A stretch of 64,000 nt of DNA, taken from Anaerolineae bacterium. GTDB lineage: Bacteria; Chloroflexota; Anaerolineae; Aggregatilineales; Phototrophicaceae. Shown one piece after another: positions 8,934-18,186 of this stretch. The position numbers and the translations under genes were made by a program. The notes under the pieces were generated by a model. That model saw only the letters and a program-made list of their open reading frames with translations. It had not been told where the DNA came from and searched no databases. Every line of letters begins with the position of its first letter. The stretch's first letter is position 1. The stretch is taken from the NCBI GenBank assembly GCA_022824465.1, contig JAJDZV010000014.1:1-64000 (forward strand), read 5' to 3'.

Positions 8934-10211
8934 TCAGCCGCAGTCAGCGCTAGTCGTCGCAAAACCCGCGCCGATCCAGCCCGCTTTGCCCTTATATTCC
9001 ACATTGAACCAATGCTCACTCCGCGATAGCGCGCGCAGACTTTCCCCTCTCGGCACATAGTCGACGATCTCGGCAACCACCGAAGGCTCAGCCCGCAGTT
9101 TGAGATGACCCGTCGTGATGATGCCGCATCCCTGCCATTGCGCTGCGGCAGAAGCAAGCCCGACCGTCCCATCACAGTCGACCCTCACATAGCGCGCGCT
9201 GATCCAGCCTTCCTTGACCAGGTATTCCACATTGAACCAATGCTCATTCCGCGATAGCGCGCGCGGACTTTCTCCTCTCGGCACATAACCGATGATCTCG
9301 GCAGCGGCCGAAGGCTCAGCCCGCAGTTTGAGATGACCCGTCGTGATGATGCCGCATCCCTGCCATTGCGCTGCGCCAGAAGCAAGCCCGATCGTCCTGT
9401 CACAGTCGACCCTCACATAACGCGCGCCTAACCAGCCTTCCTTTTCAAGATATTCCACATTGAACCAATGACTGTTCCGCATAAGCATCCGCGGGCTCTC
9501 ACCGCTTGGTACATAGCCGATGATCTCGGCAGCGGCCGAAGGCGAAGCGCGAAGCCTAAGGTGACCCGTCGTAATGATGCGGCAATCTTGATATCGCGAT
9601 CCAGCCGGCATAAGCACGAGCGTGCCAGCGCGGTCTAGCGTCGCGCAAGTCTGGCCATCTCGCTGCGCCGAATCCAACCAGATTTGGGCGCGTGGCGCGC
9701 TGCCTGCATCGAGGAAAAGCAGCGAGCCTGCGCCATCCAAGCAGACCTCGCCGCGCACGTCATCACCCCATACATCAAACGCATCAATGAAACCGGCATC
9801 AATGATCCACTGCACGCCAATGCCCGCGCCGCCAATTCGCCGGATGTTCATGCTCGATGCAGTCGTGATTGCCGACCGACTCGCGACGCTTGCGCCGCTG
9901 CCCCGATTGTCGCCGCGTGAAGTGTTGCCGCCGCAAAAGGAGGTGATGCGAGCAATATTGCAGAGCCAGTCAAACGAGACCGGTCTACAAAAGTAGCGCG
10001 TTCCGGGACCCGTGTATGAGTGGTCTTGTATATCGCAATGATACCAGCCGGATTGCGCCTGCGTCACGCTGTATTGGGCGGCTGACGAAGCAAGCAGCAT
10101 CATCAAGAAGAGCAGCGTCTGCCGGAGGCCGCCGCAGCGCCGCCCAAATGCGCCCAAGGCGCGCCGTCCAACAAAACATCCCCTAATCATAAGAAACTCT
10201 TTCGATATCAT
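8934..10211 (-). CDS. Secreted protein with three tandem SH3-like domains
   Basis: A 425-residue protein with an N-terminal hydrophobic segment (residues about 30-45, LLFLMMLLASSAAQ), so probably exported. The first half has Cys-rich globular sequence with no known motif. The C-terminal half has three near-identical units of 76 residues, each with ITTGHLKLRAEPS, IIGYVPRGES, HWFNVEY and GWI-R-V, the bacterial SH3 pattern that often binds cell wall or peptides. A related protein lies at 62218. The ATG at 10211 has AGGGG six bases upstream. No hydrolase domain is attached, so its role is probably binding. Confidence 0.75.
   Translation of the reverse strand: MISKEFLMIRGCFVGRRALGAFGRRCGGLRQTLLFLMMLLASSAAQYSVTQAQSGWYHCDIQDHSYTGPGTRYFCRPVSFDWLCNIARITSFCGGNTSRGDNRGSGASVASRSAITTASSMNIRRIGGAGIGVQWIIDAGFIDAFDVWGDDVRGEVCLDGAGSLLFLDAGSAPRAQIWLDSAQRDGQTCATLDRAGTLVLMPAGSRYQDCRIITTGHLRLRASPSAAAEIIGYVPSGESPRMLMRNSHWFNVEYLEKEGWLGARYVRVDCDRTIGLASGAAQWQGCGIITTGHLKLRAEPSAAAEIIGYVPRGESPRALSRNEHWFNVEYLVKEGWISARYVRVDCDGTVGLASAAAQWQGCGIITTGHLKLRAEPSVVAEIVDYVPRGESLRALSRSEHWFNVEYKGKAGWIGAGFATTSADCG
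8940..9612. repeat. 228-bp tandem repeat, three copies, coding
   Basis: TTCCACATTGAACCAATG recurs at 8997, 9225 and 9453, a spacing of exactly 228 bases, or 76 codons. The first two units are almost identical over their length and the third has diverged more. The unit encodes one SH3-like domain, so the array arose by recent in-frame duplication. Confidence 0.9.
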
Positions 10212-10656
10212 TTTGCGCCCCTGATGAACCGACGATCCATCAACGACAGCGCGTCAAACGAACTATCTTGAGATTGGCTGGAGGAATGGCGTAAACGTTG
10301 CTTATCGGTAAAGTTCTGCCACAATTGTCATTCATAAGTATCAATAATACATAATTGCTGCTCGTGGCAGGATTATAACCAGCCTCTTGAAGTATTACAA
10401 ATTATTGCAAGCCGCAAACTGAACCGAGACTATAGACTATGAACAATAGGCTTGGCCGCCCGTCCGTTCCACGACTGCAAGCGGTCGAAGCTCAAAGTCA
10501 ATTCAGCCACGCATCCCCCGGCAAAGCTAACGACGCGGGCGACATGTCTGCAGTATCGGCGCCCCGCTATCCTTTGCCAAAAGCGCCTTGCCGCTCACCA
10601 GCATGGCAAGCATAATTGGCGCGTTACAATAGACCGGATTTGCGCATGGCGGCATC
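10212..10656. other. Intergenic stretch between divergent genes
   Basis: About 445 bases without a convincing gene. The middle part (10310-10440) is A+T-rich and probably holds promoters for the SH3 gene on the left and the lipocalin-like gene on the right, but no clear -35/-10 pair stands out. A short frame at 10452 has no protein-like features. Confidence 0.5.
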
Positions 10657-11811
10657 GTGAACTGGCGTATCGCCACACTCGTGCTTCTAGTCGGCTTGGC
10701 GGTTGCATTGGCCCTGAGATTGATTGAGCCGCTCGACGGCAGCGCGCTCAACGCCCGGGCGCGCCTGGAACCGCCGCCCCAGGACACCGGCGGATTCGTC
10801 CGCGCCATTGAACCCTGGAACTGGCAATTCCCCCGCGATCACGGCGCCCACCCCGACTTCCAAACCGAGTGGTGGTATTACACCGGCGTCATGGCGACGG
10901 CGGAAGGCAGACGTTTCGGCTTTCAGTTCACGATTTTTCGCCGGGCGGTCTCCCCCATCGCCCTGAAATCGACTTCCGAATTCCGAACCAAGGACATCTA
11001 CATGGCGCACTTCACCGTCAGCGACATCGCGGCAGGCGACTTCTATCATGATGTCCGTTACGCTCGCGGCAGCGCGGGTTTGGCCGGCGCGACAGTCGAG
11101 CCAAGGTATCGCGTCTGGCTGGAAGACTGGCATGTGCAAGCGGAAAACGACGACGCGACTGTGACCCGCATCAGCGTCGCCAACCGGGACTTCGCCGTTG
11201 ACTTGCAACTGCGACAAGTCAAGCCGCCCGCCCTGCAAGGCGATAATGGGCTCAGCCCGAAGAGCGAAGAGATCGGTAACGCCAGCTACTATTACAGCTT
11301 GAGCCGCATGCTTGGCAGCGGCAGCCTGAGGGTCGGCGGGGAGACCTTCGCCGTGGCGGGCAATGCCTGGATGGATCATGAATTCAGCACTTCGGCGCTG
11401 GCTGAAAACGCCCAGGGCTGGGATTGGTTCGGCTTGATCTTCGATGACAACAGCGAGTTGATGGTCGGGCAGATTCGGCTGATGGATGGCGGCATTGAGC
11501 CGGCTTTTGGCGGGCTTCTGATACATCCTGATGGCGGCACGCGCAAGGTTGGCGCTGACGACATCAGCATCAACCCTACGGCTACATGGCGCAGCCCGCA
11601 CAGTGGAGCGGAATACCCGGCTCGCTGGGAGATTCATATTCTCGCTGATGACGGCTTTCGCATCGACCTGACGCCCATGCTGGCGGACCAGGAACTTCAC
11701 GGCGCAGGCATCGTTTATTGGGAGGGGGCGGTGCGGGTCAGCGGCGACAAGAGCGGCTACGGCTACGCGGAGCTGACCGGCTACGTCGGCTCGATGGCGA
11801 ATCGGTTCTGA
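10657..11811 (+). CDS. Lipocalin-like AttH/CrtC-type protein
   Basis: A 384-residue protein from a GTG start, with an N-terminal membrane anchor or signal (residues 5-21). HPDFQTEWWYYTG at residues 65-77, FGFQFTIFRR and WMDHEFS are typical of the lipocalin-like AttH/carotenoid 1,2-hydratase superfamily. Members hydrate carotenoids (CrtC) or bind lipids, and many are of unknown function. No carotenoid genes are nearby, so hydratase activity is not supported. A methyltransferase gene starts eight bases after the stop and probably shares the transcript. Confidence 0.78.
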   Translation: MNWRIATLVLLVGLAVALALRLIEPLDGSALNARARLEPPPQDTGGFVRAIEPWNWQFPRDHGAHPDFQTEWWYYTGVMATAEGRRFGFQFTIFRRAVSPIALKSTSEFRTKDIYMAHFTVSDIAAGDFYHDVRYARGSAGLAGATVEPRYRVWLEDWHVQAENDDATVTRISVANRDFAVDLQLRQVKPPALQGDNGLSPKSEEIGNASYYYSLSRMLGSGSLRVGGETFAVAGNAWMDHEFSTSALAENAQGWDWFGLIFDDNSELMVGQIRLMDGGIEPAFGGLLIHPDGGTRKVGADDISINPTATWRSPHSGAEYPARWEIHILADDGFRIDLTPMLADQELHGAGIVYWEGAVRVSGDKSGYGYAELTGYVGSMANRF

Positions 11812-11819
11812 GCCCGACC

Positions 11820-12644
11820 ATGAGCGAGCGCCGCAAATCTTACGACCCGATCGCCCGGCTTTACGATCGCGCCCGCCCGACTTATCCGGCTGAACTCTTC
11901 GACGATATCATCGCCTTTGCCAATCTTGGCGCCGGGGCGCGCTTGCTCGAAATCGGCTCGGGCACAGGCCAAGCGACCTTGCCGCTGGCGGAGCGCGGCT
12001 GCGCGATCGATTGCGTCGAACTGGGTAAGGAACTGGCCGCCTTCGCCCGGCAGAAATTGACGCAGTTTCCCAAGGTGCGCGTCATAAACGCCGATTTCGA
12101 GACGGTCGCGCTGCCCTGGCGTCACTACGACCTGGTTTACGCGGCGACCGCCTTTCACTGGATCGACCCGGCCATCAGTTTCCGCAAGGCGCATAGCCTG
12201 CTGAAACCGGGCGGGGCGCTGGCGCTCTTCTGGCATCGCCCCGTCTTGACCGTCGACAGCCGCGAGCTGGTGAATGCGCTGCAAGCGGTTTACCGACGCA
12301 TCGTGCCGGCGATGGCGCGGGATTACACGCTCCCGCCCAGCCCCGATGAGGTCAGCACGGAATACGATCAGCTCATCCCAGCCAGCGGCCTCTTCGACGA
12401 CATCACTGTACGCAAGCGCTACGTCGTGACCGAATACAAGACCGAGGCATACCTCGACCTGCTAGCGACCTTCTCCGACCATATTGCCTTGCCGGCGCAA
12501 ACGCAAAAGCATCTGCATGACGAATTACGCGCGCTGATCAACCGGCGCTTCCGCGGGACGCTGCAGCGCGAGACGGTCGCGCTCCTGTATTTGGCGCGGC
12601 CGCGAGACACTTCCCCAACCTGTACAAGTGTCGCCGCCAATTAA
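11820..12644 (+). CDS. Class I SAM-dependent methyltransferase
   Basis: A 274-residue protein starting at the ATG at 11820; longer in-frame starts run into the upstream gene. LLEIGSGTGQA at residues 42-52 is motif I for SAM binding, CVELG follows as the acidic-loop region, and AATAFHWIDP near residue 115 is characteristic of a widespread family of small-molecule methyltransferases. LLKPGGALALF is also typical. The substrate is unknown. It follows the lipocalin-like gene by eight bases, so the two may act on the same lipid-like compound (inference). Confidence 0.85.
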   Translation: MSERRKSYDPIARLYDRARPTYPAELFDDIIAFANLGAGARLLEIGSGTGQATLPLAERGCAIDCVELGKELAAFARQKLTQFPKVRVINADFETVALPWRHYDLVYAATAFHWIDPAISFRKAHSLLKPGGALALFWHRPVLTVDSRELVNALQAVYRRIVPAMARDYTLPPSPDEVSTEYDQLIPASGLFDDITVRKRYVVTEYKTEAYLDLLATFSDHIALPAQTQKHLHDELRALINRRFRGTLQRETVALLYLARPRDTSPTCTSVAAN

Positions 12645-12695
12645 AGTGTAGAATCCTCGTGTATGGAACTAGGCGCGTACGTGAAAGGGAGGCCT

Positions 12696-13682
12696 ATGAT
12701 CCGCGCATTAATCACCGGCGGCGCCGGCTTCATCGGCAGTCATCTCGCCGAACAGCTGCTGAGAAGCGGCTTTCAGGTGACTATCATCGACAACTTGTCC
12801 ACCGGACGACTGGACAACATCAAACACCTGGTCGCGCAGCCGCATTTTCGCTACGCAGTCGAGGATATCCGCAATATCCACGTCATTGACCGCCTTGTCA
12901 GCGAATGCGACATCATCTTTCATCTGGCGGCGGCCGTTGGCGTGCGGAATATCATCGAGCGCCCCATCAACACCATTGAAGTCAACATCGGCGGCACGGA
13001 AATGATCCTCCAGACTGCCAGTCGCTATCGTCGGCGCGTGCTGATCGCCTCGACTTCCGAGGTCTATGGCAAAGGCGTAAAGTTCCCCTTCTGCGAAGAC
13101 GATGACACCCTCTCCGGACCAACCGCGCGCAGCCGCTGGAGTTACGCTGCCTCCAAAGCCATCGACGAATTCCTCGCCTTCGCTTATCACGCGGAGATTG
13201 GCTTGCCCGTGACGCTGTTTCGCCTGTTCAATACGGTGGGACCGCGGCAGCTGGGGCAATATGGCATGGTCGTGCCGCGCTTCGTGCGCTGGGCGCTGGC
13301 GAACGAGACGATTCAGGTCTACGGAGACGGGCGGCAGCGGCGCTGTTTCGCCAATGTCTATGATGTCGTCGGCGCGATCCAGGCTTTGGCCGCCTGCGAC
13401 GCGACGATAGGCGAGCTCTATAATATCGGCAGCGACGAAGAAATCAGCATCATGGATCTGGCAACGCGCATCCGTGACCGCGCGGACAGCGCCTCCGATA
13501 TTCAGCTTGTGCCTTATGATCAAGCCTATGCCCAGCCGGGCTTTGAAGATTTTCGCCGGCGCGTGCCCAGCATCGAGAAAATCGGCGCCGCAATCGGCTG
13601 GCAGCCGAGCACGCCGCTCGATGACACCATTGACCAGATCATCGCACATATTCAAAGCCAGATGTTGAGCGCGCAACCATGA
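12696..13682 (+). CDS. NAD-dependent nucleotide-sugar epimerase/dehydratase
   Basis: A 328-residue extended short-chain dehydrogenase. ITGGAGFIGS at residues 6-15 binds NAD, and SYAASK (Tyr150, Lys154) is the catalytic YxxxK. LFNTVGPRQ and VYGDGRQRRCF resemble UDP-glucuronate decarboxylases and UDP-glucose 4-epimerases. AAAGGGAGG lies just before the ATG at 12696, which settles the start; a longer frame begins at 12663. A glycosyltransferase gene follows, so the product probably supplies an activated sugar for a surface glycan. The exact sugar is not determined. Confidence 0.88.
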   Translation: MIRALITGGAGFIGSHLAEQLLRSGFQVTIIDNLSTGRLDNIKHLVAQPHFRYAVEDIRNIHVIDRLVSECDIIFHLAAAVGVRNIIERPINTIEVNIGGTEMILQTASRYRRRVLIASTSEVYGKGVKFPFCEDDDTLSGPTARSRWSYAASKAIDEFLAFAYHAEIGLPVTLFRLFNTVGPRQLGQYGMVVPRFVRWALANETIQVYGDGRQRRCFANVYDVVGAIQALAACDATIGELYNIGSDEEISIMDLATRIRDRADSASDIQLVPYDQAYAQPGFEDFRRRVPSIEKIGAAIGWQPSTPLDDTIDQIIAHIQSQMLSAQP

Positions 13683-13725
13683 ATGCCCGCTGACAACAAC
13701 CGGAGTTTCGTCGTCGGAGGACGCC

Positions 13726-14868
13726 GTGCACATTGCCGTCAACGGATGGTTTTATGACCAGGTGTCCACCGGCAGCGGACAATACTTGCGCCACCTATTG
13801 AAGAACTTGCCGGCGGTCGCGCCCGAGCTGAAGATTTCGCTCATCCTGCCGTCGCATATCCCAACTCCCTCCGACCAGGCGATCAATATCGTCAGCACAA
13901 GCGACTTCCGCCTTCCCCCCAAGGCAATGGGGAGGCTAGCCAAGGTCATATTCGAGCAGCGGACCTTCCCCCGCCTCGCCCGCGAGATCGAAGCCGATAT
14001 CGCCCATGTGCCCTATTGGGGCACGCCCCTGTCTTGCCCGGTCAGGCTGGTGACAACCATGCTCGATGTCATTCCCCTGCTCTATCCTGTCTACAATCAA
14101 GGTCTGCTCACCAACGCCTATACCTCGCTGGTAAGCGCAGCCGCGCGCGGCAGCAACCACATACTTACGATAAGCGAAACCGCCAAGATCGATATAGAGG
14201 AGCAGTTGGGCATCGCCGATCAGGATATCTCGGTGACCTACCTTGCGCCGGATGAGCGCTTTCATCCCCGCATCGGCGCTGAAAATGACGAAGCCGTCCG
14301 CGCGAAATATAACTTGCCGGAGCAGTTCGTGCTTTATCTCGGCGGCTTTGACTGGCGCAAGCAAGTCAATACGCTCATGCTGGCTTACACCTACGTTGGC
14401 GAAGCCGATGGCGATGCCTTCCCCTTGGTGCTGGCTGGGCGCGAGCCGCCTTACCATGACAAGCTCTTCCCCGACTTGCGCGAATACAGCCGCCGGCTGA
14501 ATATCGACGACTACATTCGTTGGATCGGCTATGTTGATGAGGCCGACAAGCCGTCGTTGTTTCGGCTGGCCGATGTCTTCGTCTTTCCCAGCTTGTACGA
14601 GGGCTTCGGCTTGATGGCGCTGGAAGCGATGGCGGCCGGCACGCCGGTGGTGACATCGGATGCCATCGTCTTCGAAGAGATACTGGAAGATGCCGCCTAC
14701 ATCGTCAATAATGCGCGGGAGATGGCGGGCGCCATCATCGCCCTCTTGATTCAGGAGCCCTTGCGCGACGCCATGATCAATCAGGGCTTGGCGCTGGCGA
14801 GCAATTACACCTGGCGCAAAACCGCTCAAGAAACCGCAGCCGTCTATGAGATGGTCATGCGGCAATGA
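13726..14868 (+). CDS. Glycosyltransferase, GT4-like
   Basis: A 380-residue protein from a GTG start with GGAGG seven bases upstream. The C-terminal Rossmann domain contains YLGGFDWRKQ, FVFPSLYEGFGLMALEAMA and GTPVVTSD, the donor-sugar binding region of GT4-type retaining transferases, with the E-x7-E motif in the middle one. No membrane segment is seen, so it should work at the inner face of the membrane. It follows the epimerase closely and a membrane protein gene starts 12 bases later; together these suggest a small glycan-assembly operon. Confidence 0.88.
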   Translation: MHIAVNGWFYDQVSTGSGQYLRHLLKNLPAVAPELKISLILPSHIPTPSDQAINIVSTSDFRLPPKAMGRLAKVIFEQRTFPRLAREIEADIAHVPYWGTPLSCPVRLVTTMLDVIPLLYPVYNQGLLTNAYTSLVSAAARGSNHILTISETAKIDIEEQLGIADQDISVTYLAPDERFHPRIGAENDEAVRAKYNLPEQFVLYLGGFDWRKQVNTLMLAYTYVGEADGDAFPLVLAGREPPYHDKLFPDLREYSRRLNIDDYIRWIGYVDEADKPSLFRLADVFVFPSLYEGFGLMALEAMAAGTPVVTSDAIVFEEILEDAAYIVNNAREMAGAIIALLIQEPLRDAMINQGLALASNYTWRKTAQETAAVYEMVMRQ

Positions 14869-14880
14869 GGAGGCGCGTCG

Positions 14881-15663
14881 ATGAGTGAAGACCCCGTAGA
14901 CCGGCGCGACTTGTCGCTGATGGCGAAGCTCTCCCTGCCGGAGGAGTCGGAACCGCCCTGGAGCTTATTGAGCGCTCTGCTCACAGTCGCCGTCTTGTTT
15001 GTCTGCCTGGCGCTTATTGGTCCCGCGTCGGTGTCGGCAGTGATGGCATCAACGGGAAATACCCGAGACGTTTTATTCCCGTTCGAGCTGATGCTAAGCT
15101 GGATGATTGGTCTGGCGGTGGCGATCGTCTTTGTTCTCGTCAGCCGCCGCAGCAGCGAAGAAAGCTGGCATGCCCTGCGACTGGTCAGAGGCGAGCTGCC
15201 GCTGCCGATGTCGCTTCTCATCGGCATTGCGATAGCCCTGGCGCTCGATCTGGCGGTCAGCCTGGCAAGCGGGGAATTCTGGCCCCTGCCGCTTATGCTG
15301 GGCTTTCAACTGAAAGGCGCCCAGGGCATATTGCTGGCGCTTATCCAGTTAGTCGCCTTGCAGCCTCTGGCGGAGACATTGGTCTTTCAAGGCGTGTTGC
15401 TGCCGCGCATGCGCTGGGCATTCGGTCATTGGGGCGGCGTGATCGGGACGGCGGCAATGTATACCATCGTCTACCAGTTGGTGTTTATTGAGGCATATCC
15501 ATTCTACGATAAGCTCTGGCATGGCATCGTATTCCCCATGAGCGCCGGGATTCTCTTCTGCCTGCTCAAGATCTATACCCGGTCGACCGGCGCGGCGCTC
15601 TTGGGACGGATGAGCGCCGGTCTCATCTTTTTGCTGACCGCCGTTGCTATTTCCGGCGGCTAG
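14881..15663 (+). CDS. CPBP-like intramembrane protein, probably catalytically altered
   Basis: A 260-residue protein with six to seven membrane segments. LQPLAETLVFQGVLLPRM near residue 165 sits where CPBP (Abi/CAAX) proteases have EExxxR. Here the pair is Ala-Glu and the Arg of the motif is Gln, and the later FxxxH site reads as YQLV without His. The fold may be conserved while the protease site is lost. It is co-directional with and 12 bases from the glycosyltransferase, so it may serve the same envelope process. It may not be an enzyme at all. Confidence 0.6.
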   Translation: MSEDPVDRRDLSLMAKLSLPEESEPPWSLLSALLTVAVLFVCLALIGPASVSAVMASTGNTRDVLFPFELMLSWMIGLAVAIVFVLVSRRSSEESWHALRLVRGELPLPMSLLIGIAIALALDLAVSLASGEFWPLPLMLGFQLKGAQGILLALIQLVALQPLAETLVFQGVLLPRMRWAFGHWGGVIGTAAMYTIVYQLVFIEAYPFYDKLWHGIVFPMSAGILFCLLKIYTRSTGAALLGRMSAGLIFLLTAVAISGG

Positions 15664-15711
15664 TTCATGTTGCTCCAAGCAATCGTTAGAAGAAGGAAGG
15701 TAAGGATTCCG

Positions 15712-16533
15712 ATGAGCGTTTACCAACTTCAAATCGGCGAGATTAACTGCGCTGTGCTGCAAGAAGGCGTCGTGAAAATGACCGCCGAAGATGTCATTGC
15801 CCGCTACCCCAATGCCGAACCCGACGCCATCGCCGCCGCCATCGCCGCACAGCCGCCGAGTGGCAGCCTCAACCTGCTTTATCTACAATCCGCGGGATCT
15901 CATATCCTGGTTGATGTCGGTTTCGGCGAGACCCCCGGACCGCCTGACATGGGCGGCGTTTTGCGTGGATTAACGAGCCTGGGACTATCAGCGGCTGATA
16001 TCGACATCATCCATCTCACACACTTTCACGGCGATCACATCTCTGGCTTGGTCGATGCCGATGGCGCAACCGCTTACCCCAACGCCCGCTATGTAACGAC
16101 ACGGTCCGAATGGAATGAATGGATGGCGCGCTGGAAAGCCTCCGACGCCGCGCGGGATCGGCATCGCCTCCAACTCATCTCCAGCATCGCCGAGCGAGTC
16201 AGCTTTGTCGCGCCCGGCGAGGAAATCGCGCCTGGAGTCGAGGTCGTCAATCTCGAAGGCCATACCCTCGGCCATTCGGGCTTGCTCATAGAATCTAAGG
16301 GCGAGCGTCTCTTTCACGTTGTCGATATACTGCATCAAGCCTTCCAACTCGCTCGCCCCGATTGGCATTTCGGCCTGGATTCCGACGGCGCCCTCGCCGA
16401 GCGGGTCCGCCGCCAGACGCTGGGACGCTGCGCCGACGAGAATATCCTGACGCTCTTCTATCACCTGGACTTCCCTGGATTGGGCAGGGTCGGTCGGGAC
16501 GGCGAGGTTTTCGCTTGGAAACCCGTCAACTGA
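15712..16533 (+). CDS. Metallo-beta-lactamase-fold hydrolase
   Basis: A 273-residue protein starting at the ATG at 15712, with AAGGAAGG upstream; the frame extends back to 15667 without family sequence. THFHGDHISG (His104 onward) is the HxHxDH zinc motif. GHTLGHSG supplies the next His and HVVDI a bridging Asp. The closest well-known relatives are lactonase-like enzymes (quorum-quenching lactonase family), but the substrate is not fixed by the motifs. No signal peptide. It precedes the sugar ABC operon but probably has a separate role. Confidence 0.88.
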   Translation: MSVYQLQIGEINCAVLQEGVVKMTAEDVIARYPNAEPDAIAAAIAAQPPSGSLNLLYLQSAGSHILVDVGFGETPGPPDMGGVLRGLTSLGLSAADIDIIHLTHFHGDHISGLVDADGATAYPNARYVTTRSEWNEWMARWKASDAARDRHRLQLISSIAERVSFVAPGEEIAPGVEVVNLEGHTLGHSGLLIESKGERLFHVVDILHQAFQLARPDWHFGLDSDGALAERVRRQTLGRCADENILTLFYHLDFPGLGRVGRDGEVFAWKPVN

Positions 16534-16549
16534 AACCCTCACGCCGTTT

Positions 16550-16577
16550 TTGAATGATTCCAAGCCTGTGTTACACT
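16550..16577 (+). promoter_or_regulatory. Putative promoter of the sugar ABC operon
   Basis: TTGAAT at 16550-16555 and TACACT at 16572-16577 are 16 bases apart, and a TGT before TACACT makes an extended -10. The binding-protein ATG is about 73 bases downstream. Confidence 0.4.
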
Positions 16578-16650
16578 CCAGCATATCCTCGCCGTACTCA
16601 CGCGTCGACGTAGAAACATCCGTATCAAGAGCCGGAAGAAAGGAATACTC

Positions 16651-18009
16651 ATGAACTTTGCACGCAAGCTTTCGCTACTCCTGTCGCTCGCACTATTCTT
16701 GTCCCTGCCCCTTGGCGCTGCCTTCGCGCAGGACATCATGGATCCAGCCACATTCGGCCTGCAAGAAGGCAAACCCTATGATGGCACGCACCTGGACTTC
16801 CTGATCTGCTGCAGCACCGCGCCACAATTCGCCTCGGCGGCAGTCAAAGGCGCTGAGGAATTCACCGCCATGACCGGCATCTCCGTTACCTTTGGCGATA
16901 TTCCCTTCGGTTCTTTCCAGGAGCAGCTCTATTTGGAAGCCACCAACCCCAGCACTGATTTCGACATCGTCGCCTTTGTCGACGCCTGGGGCACCAACAT
17001 CTACGACTTCCTGTATCCGCTCAACGACTTTGTTGCGGATGCCGGTTTCGACTGGGACGATTACGGTCCCGCTTATCAGAGCGCATCAACCGGCAACAGC
17101 GATACCATCTACGGCTTGCCCTTCCGCGGTCATCCCTTGCTGCTCTTCTACCGCCAGGACGTCTTCGATGCAGTCGGCGTCGATGTGCCAACCACCTGGC
17201 AGGAGCTATCCGAAGTCTCCCAAGCCATCGTGGATAGCGGTATGGACATTGACCCCATCGCGATGTACTACGGCGTGAACGTCGATCAGAATCTCTTTAA
17301 CTGGTACAGCCATCTTTGGGGCGCCGGCGCCGATATCTTTGACGACAATTGGGAACCGGCTTTCAACAACGAAATCGGCGTAGCCGCGACCGAGCAATAC
17401 GTCAGCTACGTGCGCGACGGCTATTCGCCCGAAGCATCCGTCACCTACAACGAGTCGGAAGCTAATCAGGAAATGATTCAGGGTCGCGCGGCCATGTTCG
17501 TCGGTTGGTGGTGGTACGCCAGCCGCGTCTTCGCCTCTGAACTGCCCGAAGTCGCGGACAACGCGGCATTTGCGGCGGCGCCGGGTTGGGAAGGCGGCAG
17601 CGCGGCGTCTTATGGCTACCTGTGGCCAGTGGGCGTCCTGGCGCAATCCGACAATCTGGAAGCGTCGCTCGAGTATTTGAAGTGGCTCTTGCATCCGATT
17701 ACCGAGCGCCGCATCGTGCTTGATGCCGAAGATTCCGCGCTGGATACCAATGTCGCCGTTCGACTGTCGATCTTGGCGGACGAAGAAGTCAACGCTGCGC
17801 ACGGCGGTTTGCAGGGCGTTGCTTCCGCGGTTTTGGCGGATGCCCGCACCATCCCGTTGATTCCGGAGTACACGCAGGTCATCCCGATCCTGGCGGAGAC
17901 GATCAACGAGATCTCGATTGATCCCAACGCCGATATTCAAGGGCTTCTGGATATCGCCGCCGAGGACGTTCGCTTTGTGATGCAAGCCGCGGGCTACTAC
18001 GACGGCTAA
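16651..18009 (+). CDS. ABC transporter substrate-binding protein, sugar type
   Basis: A 452-residue exported protein with a clear signal peptide (residues 1-26, ending AAFAQ). The mature part has the family 1 extracellular solute-binding layout, with EFTAMTGISVTFGDIPFG early and GRAAMFVGWWW in the middle. GAAGAAAGG precedes the ATG. Two permease genes follow, so it should deliver an oligosaccharide or related solute to them. No ATPase gene is in this operon. A strong palindrome lies between its stop and the first permease and could raise its expression over the permeases. Substrate unknown. Confidence 0.92.
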   Translation: MNFARKLSLLLSLALFLSLPLGAAFAQDIMDPATFGLQEGKPYDGTHLDFLICCSTAPQFASAAVKGAEEFTAMTGISVTFGDIPFGSFQEQLYLEATNPSTDFDIVAFVDAWGTNIYDFLYPLNDFVADAGFDWDDYGPAYQSASTGNSDTIYGLPFRGHPLLLFYRQDVFDAVGVDVPTTWQELSEVSQAIVDSGMDIDPIAMYYGVNVDQNLFNWYSHLWGAGADIFDDNWEPAFNNEIGVAATEQYVSYVRDGYSPEASVTYNESEANQEMIQGRAAMFVGWWWYASRVFASELPEVADNAAFAAAPGWEGGSAASYGYLWPVGVLAQSDNLEASLEYLKWLLHPITERRIVLDAEDSALDTNVAVRLSILADEEVNAAHGGLQGVASAVLADARTIPLIPEYTQVIPILAETINEISIDPNADIQGLLDIAAEDVRFVMQAAGYYDG

Positions 18010-18060
18010 GCTGCCCGCGCAAATGAAGGGCGTGACAGCAACCACTATGAACACGCCGCT

Positions 18061-18182
18061 TGTCAACCCCATCCCCCAACCCCTTCCCCAAATCTTCAGG
18101 GAAGGGGAGCGTTGCTACATTCCAACTGCTGGATTCGTAGCAGCCTTCCCCCCGTTGCTACGGGGGGACCGAGGGGGGTAAA
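18061..18182. repeat. C/G-rich palindromic repeat with two hairpins
   Basis: CCCCTTCCC at 18080-18088 pairs with GGGAAGGGG at 18099-18107, and CCCCCCGT at 18148-18155 pairs with ACGGGGGG at 18160-18167. Related copies lie at 3650, 30523 and 37618. This one is between a binding-protein gene and its first permease, where it could stabilise the upstream message or reduce read-through. Confidence 0.8.
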
Positions 18183-18186
18183 ACCA

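Noticed and set aside
8940..9612. 228-bp tandem repeats as a CRISPR-like array
   Set aside because: Units are adjacent without spacers and encode SH3-like domains.
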